From the NCBI GenBank assembly GCA_015233465.1, contig JADFXP010000011.1, positions 16,444 to 63,925 of the forward strand: a DNA stretch of 47,482 nucleotides, written 5' to 3'. The position numbers and the translations under genes are program-made. Within the stretch, counting starts at the first letter, position 1; every line of letters begins with the position of its first letter. Origin of the DNA: Candidatus Magnetominusculus dajiuhuensis (lineage in GTDB: Bacteria > Nitrospirota > Thermodesulfovibrionia > Thermodesulfovibrionales > Magnetobacteriaceae). Below, in pieces: positions 1 to 9,148 of the stretch. The notes below the pieces were generated by a model that did no database searches, had not been told where the DNA came from, and worked only from the letters and a program-made list of their open reading frames with translations.

Positions 1-108
1 TTTTAATAGTTACAACTACTCCCCTTTTCCACAATTAAATTTAATTCTAAAACATACATAAACAAATATTTTAATATCAACTTATTAAAGAATTATTAAT
101 CACAATCA

Positions 109-825
109 TCACTCCTTTACATAAAATTGCATCCTCACGCCTTCAACCTCTACAACATCGCCGTCTTTTAATTCATGCCGTTCAAACACATCCTTGTTAT
201 TTACCTTGATTGGCTTACCTCCACCTGAAGGACTAATGAAATATCCCTCCTGTCTTCTATTTATTAAAGCTGCTATCTTTGACTTAAACATGCCTTTTAA
301 TCTAATTAATGCGCTATTATCCTTTCCAATTGTTGATATTCTGTCTTTACATAAATAATCTTGACTGTCAGTAGAGCCTTCTATTATTCTAAACCCGCCC
401 AATGCGTCTTTTTTAACTGTAGTCGGAGCTGTTTCTTTACTTTGCTGCGATAATATCTCCTGCTGTAATTTTGGGTCTAAGACAAGCGTTTCATCCATAG
501 AAAACCTTTGCGAAGGGGGTGACTCCACTCCAGTAGATTCATCAGCTACAAAAGTTAAGGTATGCTTTCCTATTATTGCATTATCGCCATTTTGCAGCTG
601 TAATTTTGAAATCTTCTTGCCATTTACAAATGTGCCGTTTAGACTATTTTGATCCTCAAGATAAAAATAATCCCCATCTTTAAATACCTTCGCATGAAAT
701 GACGATACAGCAAGATTATCAATCTGAATATCATTATTTGGTTTTCGTCCAATTGTAAACGTATCTTTATCTAAAGGTAATTCCTTTAATATGGCTCCTT
801 TAAACTTGAGTAATAGCTTAGCCAT
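109..825 (-). CDS. Tandem FHA-domain protein
   Basis: Phosphothreonine-binding adaptor, probably cytoplasmic, acting with the adjacent kinase and phosphatase. Residues about 4-90 are a good FHA domain: FTIGRKPNNDIQ, then SSFHAKV, then LNGTFVNGKKI, i.e. the GR, SxxH and NG landmarks. Residues about 150-235 look like a second, degenerate FHA fold (STIGKDNSALI, then KDGDVVEVEGV) lacking a clean SxxH. A linker of about 60 residues, rich in T, Q and S, joins them. A GTG lies one codon upstream (828), but the AGGAGG is 5 nt from the ATG at 825 and only 2 nt from the GTG, so ATG is preferred. It is the last gene of a three-gene minus-strand operon. The family assignment is firm; the partner assignment is from context. 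Confidence 0.85.
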   Translation of the reverse strand: MAKLLLKFKGAILKELPLDKDTFTIGRKPNNDIQIDNLAVSSFHAKVFKDGDYFYLEDQNSLNGTFVNGKKISKLQLQNGDNAIIGKHTLTFVADESTGVESPPSQRFSMDETLVLDPKLQQEILSQQSKETAPTTVKKDALGGFRIIEGSTDSQDYLCKDRISTIGKDNSALIRLKGMFKSKIAALINRRQEGYFISPSGGGKPIKVNNKDVFERHELKDGDVVEVEGVRMQFYVKE

Positions 826-865
826 CACGTCCTCCTAATTATTAATATATCATTTAAGAAGATTT

Positions 866-1678
866 TTAAACCCCCAGTCTAAACATCTTAAATAACTTAT
901 GTAAAAAAGGGAATCTCTTCTTTTCATTTATATATGCAATTATTATAGTAATATTATCATGTCCGCCTTTGGCATTTGCTTTATCTATAAGACTATTACA
1001 GGCTTCCATTGGACCGCTTGAGGTCATTATAGTCTCTGCTATTTCATTATCAGTTAAAAGCGTATTTAACCCGTCTGTACACAATAAAAGTATATCTCCA
1101 TCAAGCACCGTCATCTCATCAATTGATGTCTCTATCTCTGGAGCAATCCCAAGCGCCCTTGTAATCACATTGGTTAATTTCAAATCGCTTGCCTCTTCAT
1201 TTGACATCAAGCCCTTTTTCACCTGTTCATACGCAAGCGTATGATCATCAGTTAACTGCTCAATCAATCCTGCCCTTAATAAGTAAATCCTGCTGTCGCC
1301 TGCATGAACCAAACTTAAGCGGTTATTTTCTAATAACACAGATGCTATAGTAGTACTCATACCCTGCCACAACGGATTAGAACTTGCAGCCTCATAAATA
1401 GCCTTATTTGAAAGCATCACAGCAGCATTTAAACGATTTGTCGCTTCAGAAAATTCATGTTGAAACTTACCAATCATAGGGGTCTTTTGAGACTTCGAGT
1501 TTCTGATATAATCAGTAATTATCTCTATTCCCATTGAGCTTGCAATCTCGCCAAACGCAGCTCCGCCTACTCCATCTGCTACAGCAAACAGCCCTAATTC
1601 AGTATCAACAGAAAATTTATCCTCATTTTCTTTTCTCTTTCTGCCAATATCTGTCTTAGCCCCAACCTTTATTATCAT
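866..1678 (-). CDS. PP2C-family Ser/Thr protein phosphatase (PrpC/Stp-like)
   Basis: Metal-dependent phosphatase expected to reverse phosphorylation by the neighbouring kinase. The 270 residues hold the full PP2C motif series: RKENED (15-20), ADGVGGAAFGE (metal-binding D35), HAGDSRIYLL, TDDHTLAYEQV, NVITRALG, LLCTDGLNTLLTD and GGHDNITIIIAY. No signal peptide or membrane segment is visible, so it acts in the cytoplasm. The length is typical for single-domain bacterial PP2C. It starts with ATG one base after the kinase stop, so the two are probably translationally coupled, and the FHA gene follows 40 bp later. All metal ligands I can recognise are present, so it should be active. Confidence 0.93.
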   Translation of the reverse strand: MIIKVGAKTDIGRKRKENEDKFSVDTELGLFAVADGVGGAAFGEIASSMGIEIITDYIRNSKSQKTPMIGKFQHEFSEATNRLNAAVMLSNKAIYEAASSNPLWQGMSTTIASVLLENNRLSLVHAGDSRIYLLRAGLIEQLTDDHTLAYEQVKKGLMSNEEASDLKLTNVITRALGIAPEIETSIDEMTVLDGDILLLCTDGLNTLLTDNEIAETIMTSSGPMEACNSLIDKANAKGGHDNITIIIAYINEKKRFPFLHKLFKMFRLGV

Positions 1679-1679
1679 A

Positions 1680-4133
1680 TCAGCTCATAGACTTTATACA
1701 TGTTGTAAGATCACTTAATAAACTCTTTGCATCTTGGTATCTCAAATCCACCGTTTTTTCTAGTAATTTTAATATTATTTCCTTAAAACAATCTGGCACA
1801 ATTATATTTCCTTCCAAAATACCAGAAACTTGAGTATTTGCTATATTATACATAAGTTGTGTAATACTGTCACCTGAAAAAGGTTTTTTACCTGTCAACA
1901 TCTCATAAAATACCACTCCAAGTGAAAATAAATCTGTTCTCCCATCTAATTTCTTACCTAATATCTGCTCAGGAGACATATAACTTGGCGTTCCCAGTAT
2001 CACTCCTGTCTGTGTCCTTGATGAAAGCATTACCCTTGCTATTCCAAAATCCGTCACCTTTACCTCCCCATTAGTTAATAGCATTATGTTAGCAGGTTTT
2101 ATGTCTCTATGTACAACACCATTTTTATGGGCATAATGAAGGGCATATGCAATGTGGGCAATTATTTTTATTACCTTTTGCGGTTTTAATACACTTGACG
2201 GGTCGCAATATACGCTCAGATTTGTACCATTTAAAAGCTCCATAGCAATGTAAGCAGTATCATTATCCTCGCCAACATCATAAATTGTTACAATATTAGG
2301 ATGCGTCAGCCTGCCTGCTGCCTCTGCCTCACGAAAAAATCTTGCCTTTGTCTCTTCTATTATATCCTGCGAAACATTGCTGTATTTTAGTGTTTTAAGA
2401 GCAACATAACGGTTTATCAATGTATCCTTACCCATATATACAGTTCCCATTGCGCCATTTCCAAGCTCTTTTAACACCAAATAACGCCCAAGCATTGGTC
2501 CTGCTGTATCTTTATTTAAAATAATAGGCGATGTTTTTTTATCCTCTACCCCAATCTTAGCTGTCTCACTGTCAGCACTTAGAGTATTTATCTTATTTTG
2601 CACATCCTTATATGTTCCGCCTTTAATTAAATGTTCATACATTAAAATTGCCTTTCCAATCATTGACTTTTTCTCATATTCCAGCCCTAATTGGTATATC
2701 TGTTCTTTAATCATATTATCATTCAAGCCGCATTTTTTATAGCTGTCAAATGCCATTTCCAATAAACCCATCCGCTTAAATGAATCTCCTAACATCTTAT
2801 TAATCTGATCGCTGTCAGCCTCAAGCACTGAACTTTTTGACCTTTCAGTAATATAACGGAAGATCAATGTCACAAATAACCCTGTCACCAATAACATATC
2901 CGGATAAATCACCTTAAGCCAATAACCATACTTATGAAAGATAATAATTGATGCTATATTATATAAAACCAAAAATATCGTTATTATAACAGAACTGGTA
3001 ACGTTAAAAAGTCCAAAACACAAAAATATCCCCACCACCAATAACCCTGTCAATTCAATATAAACCAACCACTGCGGTCTATAAATATGCTCAGTATTGA
3101 TTATATTATTAATAATCAACGCAGTTAGCTCTGTTGAAATATTATCATTAGAACTTACTTTATCAGCGATTTCCTTTGAAAAACCTATCAACACTAACTT
3201 ATCTTTAAAAACTCCTGTAGGTGTCCTGCCTTCCATAACATCTATGAAGGAAAACTTCGGAACTGCAAATAAACCGCTATCTCCGCTTATAAGCATATTG
3301 TAACCACTAGTCACGGGTATTACATGCTGGTCATAGGATATATAAGAATCAATATTTAATTCACTCAAATCAAAATCAAGATACATAAGAGCAAGCTGCA
3401 AGGTAAATGATGGATAAAGAGCGTCTTTATATGCTATCAGAAGCGGCACCCTTCTCACTGCACCATCTGAATCATATGTTACATTTATCGCCCCAAGACC
3501 AATTGTCCTTGATGCAAATTTAGAATACGGCATTAAAATATCCTTCGCACTAATTGGAATTATTGGAGATGGCGGGATAGGTTCTATTGCATTATCTAAT
3601 AAATAATCAGGCAGTTCAGCGCTGACCCCTGAAACGTCTGATTTACCCGTTAAGAAAAAAATCGGCATCACAATCCTGCCTGAAGTTTCTATGGAAGTAC
3701 TAAACCTCTCATCCCCATTAAGCCTCTGCTCTGTGTCTTTGAGAAGTTTTAATGCACCACCACTGTCGCCTTTATGGGCTAACTGATCTATAATAAAACG
3801 AATCTCTGAAAGGGCAACATTGTTTTCAGCAGATGTGAACAACTGGCATAATCCAATTAACTTAGGTTTATTTTGTTCAATGGTATCAATTAACTTAGCA
3901 TAAAGTCCTCTTGACCACGGTAATTGTCCGTATTCATTGATACTTTTTTGATCAATATTGATTATAACAATATTGGAGGCAGAAAGGGTGGTTCTAAAGG
4001 CATTTCTAAGGTCATAAAACTTGAGTTCAAGCCTGTCAAGCGGATACCACTCAAATAATTGAGCTGCAATAAAAAGCACAGTAAGCGCTAATCCAAAAAC
4101 CCAATCAGGCAGTCTCTTTTCATTACTATTCAT
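1680..4133 (-). CDS. CHASE2-domain transmembrane Ser/Thr protein kinase
   Basis: Receptor-type eukaryotic-like kinase. A membrane segment near residues 13-30 is followed by a periplasmic CHASE2 sensor (about 40-330; hallmark IVIINIDQKSINEYGQLPW), then three hydrophobic segments (about 345-430), a helical linker with TPR-like character (about 445-520) and a protein kinase domain (about 550-815). Kinase motifs are intact: ELGNGAMGTVYMGKD (P-loop), VALKTLK (catalytic Lys), VVHRDIKPANI (catalytic loop), VTDFGIARV (DFG) and GTPSYMSPEQI. It leads the kinase-phosphatase-FHA operon. A TTGAAA-17-TATAAT promoter ends 8 nt before the ATG and there is no ribosome-binding site, so the transcript looks leaderless. 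The ligand of the sensor is unknown. Confidence 0.93.
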   Translation of the reverse strand: MNSNEKRLPDWVFGLALTVLFIAAQLFEWYPLDRLELKFYDLRNAFRTTLSASNIVIINIDQKSINEYGQLPWSRGLYAKLIDTIEQNKPKLIGLCQLFTSAENNVALSEIRFIIDQLAHKGDSGGALKLLKDTEQRLNGDERFSTSIETSGRIVMPIFFLTGKSDVSGVSAELPDYLLDNAIEPIPPSPIIPISAKDILMPYSKFASRTIGLGAINVTYDSDGAVRRVPLLIAYKDALYPSFTLQLALMYLDFDLSELNIDSYISYDQHVIPVTSGYNMLISGDSGLFAVPKFSFIDVMEGRTPTGVFKDKLVLIGFSKEIADKVSSNDNISTELTALIINNIINTEHIYRPQWLVYIELTGLLVVGIFLCFGLFNVTSSVIITIFLVLYNIASIIIFHKYGYWLKVIYPDMLLVTGLFVTLIFRYITERSKSSVLEADSDQINKMLGDSFKRMGLLEMAFDSYKKCGLNDNMIKEQIYQLGLEYEKKSMIGKAILMYEHLIKGGTYKDVQNKINTLSADSETAKIGVEDKKTSPIILNKDTAGPMLGRYLVLKELGNGAMGTVYMGKDTLINRYVALKTLKYSNVSQDIIEETKARFFREAEAAGRLTHPNIVTIYDVGEDNDTAYIAMELLNGTNLSVYCDPSSVLKPQKVIKIIAHIAYALHYAHKNGVVHRDIKPANIMLLTNGEVKVTDFGIARVMLSSRTQTGVILGTPSYMSPEQILGKKLDGRTDLFSLGVVFYEMLTGKKPFSGDSITQLMYNIANTQVSGILEGNIIVPDCFKEIILKLLEKTVDLRYQDAKSLLSDLTTCIKSMS

Positions 4134-4141
4134 AGATTAAT

Positions 4142-4170
4142 ATTATACCAGAGTATGAACTCTGTTTCAA
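4142..4170 (-). promoter_or_regulatory. Sigma70-type promoter of the kinase operon, with a palindromic spacer
   Basis: On the minus strand: TTGAAA (4165-4170), a 17-nt spacer, then TATAAT (4142-4147). The spacer contains the inverted repeat CAGAGT-TCAT-ACTCTG, a natural operator position. The ATG is only 8 nt beyond the -10 box, which predicts initiation within about 1-3 nt of the start codon. Confidence 0.7.
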
Positions 4171-4194
4171 CTGTAAACTAATAATAAAAATTGA

Positions 4195-4467
4195 AATAAC
4201 ATTGACTGTTATATTACTATTAATATAGTTTCTTACGGTTATCACGAGACTGTTGAAGCAAATAAATCAAATATTTTCACTTCTTCTAACAATGGGAAAA
4301 TAATCAATCCAGATTTTCTTAATGAAAGAAGGCAAGTAGAAATAAACTTGTTTTCTGAATGGATACCTAAGATTGATAATAAAACTACAAAATGGATATT
4401 GTCAGTTATTACTAAGGCTGATTTATTTATGGAAAAACCATCTATGGATATTCGTCTTACACTATGA
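4195..4467 (+). pseudogene. Remnant of a GTPase-domain protein
   Basis: This 410-bp gene gap (4134-4543) holds an open frame with no start codon, from a stop at 4192 to TGA at 4465. It reads IVSYGYHETVEANK near the front and then WIPKID...KWILSVITKADLF. TKAD has the form of a GTPase G4 (N/TKxD) motif, and the VSYGYH...TKxDLW pattern recalls the second half of a GTPase domain often found in accessory proteins. The P-loop half is absent and the frame ends soon after the G4 motif. I read it as a 5'- and 3'-truncated relic; the family is tentative. The rest of the gap holds the kinase promoter and a weak hairpin (GCTCC/GGAGC, 4499-4517). Confidence 0.4.
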
Positions 4468-4543
4468 ATGTTTCTTAATTCAACGAAACTTCCCTTAGCT
4501 CCTGAACGTTATGGAGCATCTTTCTATTTTATTTTACCTCATG

Positions 4544-6700
4544 CTAATTACGTAATATCCTTTTAATATCTTGATCTAACATCTTAACACTTTCAGTATA
4601 TTCACCTAGCATTGACATATCCTTTTCCATCTTTAAGGCTAAGTTTAGATTACCATTTTCATAAAGTACAAAATCTAATAGCAGCTTTCTCCCAAGTGAA
4701 TAATCCCCAGTTAAATATGCAGCCTGTATAAATGGAGTGAACATCTCAGCAATATTAGGGGTATCTATATAATATTTAAGAAAATATGCTTCCTTATAAA
4801 GTTTTACTACACCATTAAAATCTTTCTTTAGTAATAAAACCCTAGCATTTTGATAATAATACCCCCAATCTTTCATCACCATATTTCTATCAAGTACGTA
4901 TCTATTTAAGTTAAATAAAAGAATATTTTTTGCTATATCTTTGGGTTCACTGCCCATTATCCATCTAAAAGGAAACTGTCTTGTAGTATTTATTAATAAA
5001 TTGTCAAGAGATGAATTGATAATAAATGGATTAAGGTTTATCTGTTTTGGGATATTTGAAAAGTCTATCTCTCCGTTTAAGGCAAGAACTCCATTACGAA
5101 ATGAAGCCACAACAATTTGTTTTGGATAATAATGTATCACATCATTTATAAAATTCAACTTGGTTATACCTTTAGAAGGGTCTTTATCTTCAAAAAGAGA
5201 TTTTGAAACAACAGTCTCTTTTACACTATATTTTAGAATTGTATCACACATTGTTCCATATGCAGCAATTCCACCTTTACCCTTTGAAGTAGCATATAAA
5301 ATATTTAATGGTCCAGCGAGTTCATAATCAAACCAAAAATTATACCCATTAGTAAATATTTCATTTCTTACATTATCTATTACTAAAACTGTCCCTTCTT
5401 TCAAATCTGGCACACGCCATACAAACTGCCACCAAAAAGCCCTCTGCTGCTGCCAATCATTATCATACTTTTTAACAACATCATTACAAATCCCTACTCC
5501 AAATAATATTATAATCCCTAAAAATACTTGAAATAACCTGTAGTTAATAATCTTTTTATGATATAAAAAGAAAATTGATGATGATATAAAAATAGCCATC
5601 CCCACGTTTGCTTGTAAGGCTAATCTGCTATTTTCACCATTGGCAATCGGATACCGTGTTGCAGCATAAGGAAATATCGCAGCAATTATAAATAGCACAC
5701 CAAATATCATTATTAACCTTGTCTCTTTTAATATCTCTTCATCCTCTTTATTCTTATCATTTGAATTAAATATCTTTAAAATAGTAAATATTGCGCCAAA
5801 AAATGATGACATATATAACAGCAAATCTCCTTCTAACACAGTCATCCAAATATTTTCCTTGTACATACCGTAAAATAAAGCATAAATGGAATGATTATAT
5901 CTATGAAAAATTAACAGTAACCCAGATATAGTGAACATCCCTTTTGGATGATATATATTAGCTGACGGACCAAATGGCGGTCTTATCATTGTATAAAGCA
6001 AAATTCCAATCCCAATTAATATATAAATAGAGGAATACTTCAAGGCAGCTTTTTTAGGACTCATTGTAACTTTTTCAGCCGTTGAAACTGGATTGATGCA
6101 GCAACTTCTGCTTCCAAAGACATAATAAATAATAAATGGTCTGAATGCCTCAACAAATACAAAGCTCTCAAGCCCCACCATAGCAAAAAAAGATAAAATT
6201 ATTGAGCTTATATAGTAAAAATAATTAATCCTTTCTTGTTTAAAACACTTTATAGTTAATAAAATAGACAAAAGAAAGGCAAATAGAAAGATTGTCCTTG
6301 CGATTTGAACTGTCCATAACATATTTACTAAAGGCGAAACCATATAGACTGCACCAATGATTTCAGAAAGAATGGTCTTAGTACGCATAAGATTTTTAAA
6401 TATTGAATATATTAAGATACCATTTAATGTAAAAAATATAAATCTTATAATATTAAATATCAATGTTGTATCTGCCTTAAAATACTTAAAAAGACTAAAA
6501 AACAGATACATTATATTACCCTCAAAACTGTGCCCAAGGCTTTGATAAGGGTAGATAAACTCACTATAGGAATCACTTGCAAAATAATGCCATACCCATC
6601 CCCAATCGTCTCCCCAAAATCCTTCAAGATATAATAATCTCCCCCAGCAGACAAATGCCAAAATAATTAAATATAGAATAGTTTTATTTGTTTGTTTCAT
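4544..6700 (-). CDS. GT-C-like integral membrane protein with a TPR-like C-terminus
   Basis: A 718-residue polytopic membrane protein of about 11 hydrophobic segments up to roughly residue 400, then a soluble C-terminal part of about 300 residues. The first extracytoplasmic loop carries GDDWGW (residues 30-35), the kind of paired acidic motif seen in lipid-linked-sugar GT-C glycosyltransferases. The C-terminal 150 residues resemble helical TPR repeats (YYQNARVLLLKKDFNGVVKLYKEA; ILRN at the end). Its ATG lies 11 nt after the murA stop with no ribosome-binding site, so it probably depends on coupling to murA. A role in envelope glycan or protein glycosylation is inference; no substrate can be assigned. 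Confidence 0.6.
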   Translation of the reverse strand: MKQTNKTILYLIILAFVCWGRLLYLEGFWGDDWGWVWHYFASDSYSEFIYPYQSLGHSFEGNIMYLFFSLFKYFKADTTLIFNIIRFIFFTLNGILIYSIFKNLMRTKTILSEIIGAVYMVSPLVNMLWTVQIARTIFLFAFLLSILLTIKCFKQERINYFYYISSIILSFFAMVGLESFVFVEAFRPFIIYYVFGSRSCCINPVSTAEKVTMSPKKAALKYSSIYILIGIGILLYTMIRPPFGPSANIYHPKGMFTISGLLLIFHRYNHSIYALFYGMYKENIWMTVLEGDLLLYMSSFFGAIFTILKIFNSNDKNKEDEEILKETRLIMIFGVLFIIAAIFPYAATRYPIANGENSRLALQANVGMAIFISSSIFFLYHKKIINYRLFQVFLGIIILFGVGICNDVVKKYDNDWQQQRAFWWQFVWRVPDLKEGTVLVIDNVRNEIFTNGYNFWFDYELAGPLNILYATSKGKGGIAAYGTMCDTILKYSVKETVVSKSLFEDKDPSKGITKLNFINDVIHYYPKQIVVASFRNGVLALNGEIDFSNIPKQINLNPFIINSSLDNLLINTTRQFPFRWIMGSEPKDIAKNILLFNLNRYVLDRNMVMKDWGYYYQNARVLLLKKDFNGVVKLYKEAYFLKYYIDTPNIAEMFTPFIQAAYLTGDYSLGRKLLLDFVLYENGNLNLALKMEKDMSMLGEYTESVKMLDQDIKRILRN

Positions 6701-6711
6701 AAAAATCTATT

Positions 6712-7971
6712 TTAATTACTCTCCATATCCCTTTTTATATCCCCGCCAAGCATAGAAATCTTATTTTCAATCTTATCATATCCTCTGTCAATATGAAAGA
6801 TCTTATCAATGATAGTTGTGCCTTCTGCTGCGAGCCCTGCTACTATTAGCGAGGCGCTTGCCCGAATATCAGTAGCTACAACAGGCACTCCAGTAAGTTT
6901 ATTTATGCCCTTAACAGTAGCTGTATTAATATCTGTATCAATACACGCGCCCATCCTCTGGAGTTCTGGAACATGCATAAAACGATTTTCAAAGATAGTC
7001 TCTTTTATTATACTGATACCATCGGCTAAGGCCATCAAGACCATAAACTGCGCCTGCATATCAGTTGGAAAACCCGGATAAGGAAGGGTCTTTATATTAG
7101 CGGATTTCAAACGTTCTGGGCCAATCACCCTCAACCCATCTGTCTCAACTTTAAAGGTCAATCCTACCTCTTTCATTTTATCAATCACAGCATCAAGATG
7201 ACGAATTTCACATTTTTTAATAAGAATATCACTATTTGTAGCCCCTGCTATAGATATAAAAGTGCCAGTCTCAATCCTGTCTGGAATAACTCTATAATTT
7301 AACGGATTAAGCCTTGCAACCCCTTCTATCTCAATCAAACCCTCTCCGCCGCCTTTTATCTTGGCACCCATAGTATTTAAGGCATCTGCAAGGTCTTTTA
7401 CCTCTGGCTCCATAGCGGAATTATTTAATCTTGTGATCCCTTCAGCAAATACTGCAGCCATCATGATATTTTCCGTACCAGTCACTGTCGGTGTTTCAAA
7501 GAAAATATCCGTGCCTTTTAGTTTATCTGCCTTAGCAACAACATATCCCTCCTGCAGCGAAATCTTTGCTCCCATCTTTTCAAGTGCAAGCAGGTGCAGA
7601 TTTATAGGTCTTGCCCCAATCCTGCATCCCCCAGGAAGTGCAATCTTAGCCATTCCATACCTTGTAAGCATAGGACCAAGCGCAAGCACAGAAGCCCTCA
7701 TTGCTGCTACCAACTCGTAAGGTGCCTCTGCATAAGAGAGAGCCTCTGTATTAATTATAAGACTATCTCCTTCTCTATTGACCTTTGCTCCAAATGTCTC
7801 AAGTAATCTGGACATTGTGGAAACATCAATAAGGTCAGGGATATTATGTAATACATGCACTCCGCTGCTTAATATTGTGGCAGTCATTATCGGAAGGACT
7901 GCATTTTTCGCCCCGCTTATTTCAACTGTGCCTGAAAGCCTGCGTCCGCCTGTGATTATTAATTTAGGCAT
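6712..7971 (-). CDS. murA: UDP-N-acetylglucosamine 1-carboxyvinyltransferase
   Basis: First committed step of peptidoglycan synthesis: transfers enolpyruvate from PEP to UDP-GlcNAc in the cytoplasm. The 419 residues match the family length. Lys22-Asn23 (SGAKNAVLP) and the catalytic cysteine loop LPGGCRIGARPINLH (Cys116) are intact, so it should be fosfomycin-sensitive in principle. Later family motifs include FPTDMQAQFM and ENRFMHVPEL. The ATG has AAGGAA upstream, overlapping the stop of the ChaN-PDZ gene by operon packing (15-nt gap). It is the middle gene of a three-gene minus-strand operon. Confidence 0.97.
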   Translation of the reverse strand: MPKLIITGGRRLSGTVEISGAKNAVLPIMTATILSSGVHVLHNIPDLIDVSTMSRLLETFGAKVNREGDSLIINTEALSYAEAPYELVAAMRASVLALGPMLTRYGMAKIALPGGCRIGARPINLHLLALEKMGAKISLQEGYVVAKADKLKGTDIFFETPTVTGTENIMMAAVFAEGITRLNNSAMEPEVKDLADALNTMGAKIKGGGEGLIEIEGVARLNPLNYRVIPDRIETGTFISIAGATNSDILIKKCEIRHLDAVIDKMKEVGLTFKVETDGLRVIGPERLKSANIKTLPYPGFPTDMQAQFMVLMALADGISIIKETIFENRFMHVPELQRMGACIDTDINTATVKGINKLTGVPVVATDIRASASLIVAGLAAEGTTIIDKIFHIDRGYDKIENKISMLGGDIKRDMESN

Positions 7972-7986
7972 TTTTTCATTCCTTTA

Positions 7987-9081
7987 TTATTTTAATGTTA
8001 ATAAAATATCTATATTAAGATTTTTATCCCGCTGTATTTTAACCCTTAACTTATCTCCAGGTTTACAAAAAAATAAAATCAACTTCACATCTTCAATATT
8101 ATTTATATTGGTATTATCTAAAGAAAGTATATAATCGCCCTTTTTCATACCTGCCTTTTCAGCAATACTTTCAGGTGTAAACTTATCTATCTTGACGTGA
8201 CCATTTTCTTCAGACAAAACTGCCATAAGTTTTGGCGATTCAATTGGGCTTACAGCAGGCGGAAATAAAAGATAATCAGCTATATCTCTTTGTACCAACT
8301 CATCATTAAGCAAGATAGAATAATCAATATCATAACGTCTCTTTACCCTGTTTGGAATCCCAGACCCATATGAAATATGTCCATTTCCAGCTATCACTAT
8401 AATCTGACGATCTATGTGATCCTTTAAATAACGATAAATAGATTCTGCCATATATTCATCCCAAAGTATTTGAGACTCAAAAAAATAATCAAAATTCTTA
8501 TCCTTAAAATTCTTATGAGTGAGAAAAATCTCTTTAAGTCTTTTACTATACTCTTGATCACTAAGATCAATATCATCTGGAACTTTTTCCCTTTCATCAT
8601 CAGTTAAAGATACAAGCCCTGACTTTGCTACCTTTTCAACAAGCTGCCGCTCAATATTTAAGGCAATAATTGGAATATTATTCGCCTTAGCAAAGAGAAT
8701 TATATCTCGGTAAAGATTATAATCAAACCCCCAAGTCTTAAAATATCTTGAAGATTTAAGGAACTCCCTCTCACTTATCTTGCCATTAATATAATTATCA
8801 ATGTGAGATTGATAAACCCTTGCAAACATCTCCATACCAATTGTAATCCTTGTATTTTTTTTATACAAGTCTTTGATTATCTCAAGCTGCAAAAGATGAT
8901 GAGCATACTGATCATGAAGTTCGCCGACATATATAATTTTTTTTAAGGCAAGATTGTCTATTATATCATCAAGCGAAATTGCAGCTGATACATTAATTAC
9001 AGGGGTTTTACTCATATCAGCAGAATAAGACTCTGTACAATAAATAGTCATAATTAAAAATATTAACAAAGAGATCTTCAT
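7987..9081 (-). CDS. ChaN-like (haem-binding/TraB-like fold) protein with C-terminal PDZ domain
   Basis: An exported protein: an N-terminal signal peptide (hydrophobic residues about 3-14, ending near SYSADMS) precedes a ChaN-family domain (about 30-270) with IIYVGELHDQYAHH, IGMEMFARVYQ, SRYFKTWGFDYNLY, NIERQLVEKVA and IVIAGNGHISYGSG. Residues about 275-364 form a PDZ domain (KIDKFTPESIAEKAGMKKGD, then ILSLDN). ChaN of Campylobacter binds haem pairs; many ChaN relatives have unknown function. There is no lipobox cysteine at the signal cleavage region. It precedes murA by 15 bp and is the first gene of the operon. Confidence 0.82.
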   Translation of the reverse strand: MKISLLIFLIMTIYCTESYSADMSKTPVINVSAAISLDDIIDNLALKKIIYVGELHDQYAHHLLQLEIIKDLYKKNTRITIGMEMFARVYQSHIDNYINGKISEREFLKSSRYFKTWGFDYNLYRDIILFAKANNIPIIALNIERQLVEKVAKSGLVSLTDDEREKVPDDIDLSDQEYSKRLKEIFLTHKNFKDKNFDYFFESQILWDEYMAESIYRYLKDHIDRQIIVIAGNGHISYGSGIPNRVKRRYDIDYSILLNDELVQRDIADYLLFPPAVSPIESPKLMAVLSEENGHVKIDKFTPESIAEKAGMKKGDYILSLDNTNINNIEDVKLILFFCKPGDKLRVKIQRDKNLNIDILLTLK

Positions 9082-9148
9082 TACTCTATCCCATTAAAAT
9101 ACTGTAATAATTAATATAAATTAAGCCACCTTATTTTACGCTTAAGAG

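Noticed and set aside
1..108. Perfect palindrome AATTAAATTTAATT (33-46) as an operator
   Set aside because: It is downstream of the FHA gene in extremely AT-rich DNA where such symmetry is expected by chance.
7361..8134. Long plus-strand open frames across murA and the ChaN-PDZ gene
   Set aside because: Antisense shadows: they lack domains and ribosome-binding sites and lie over strongly conserved genes.
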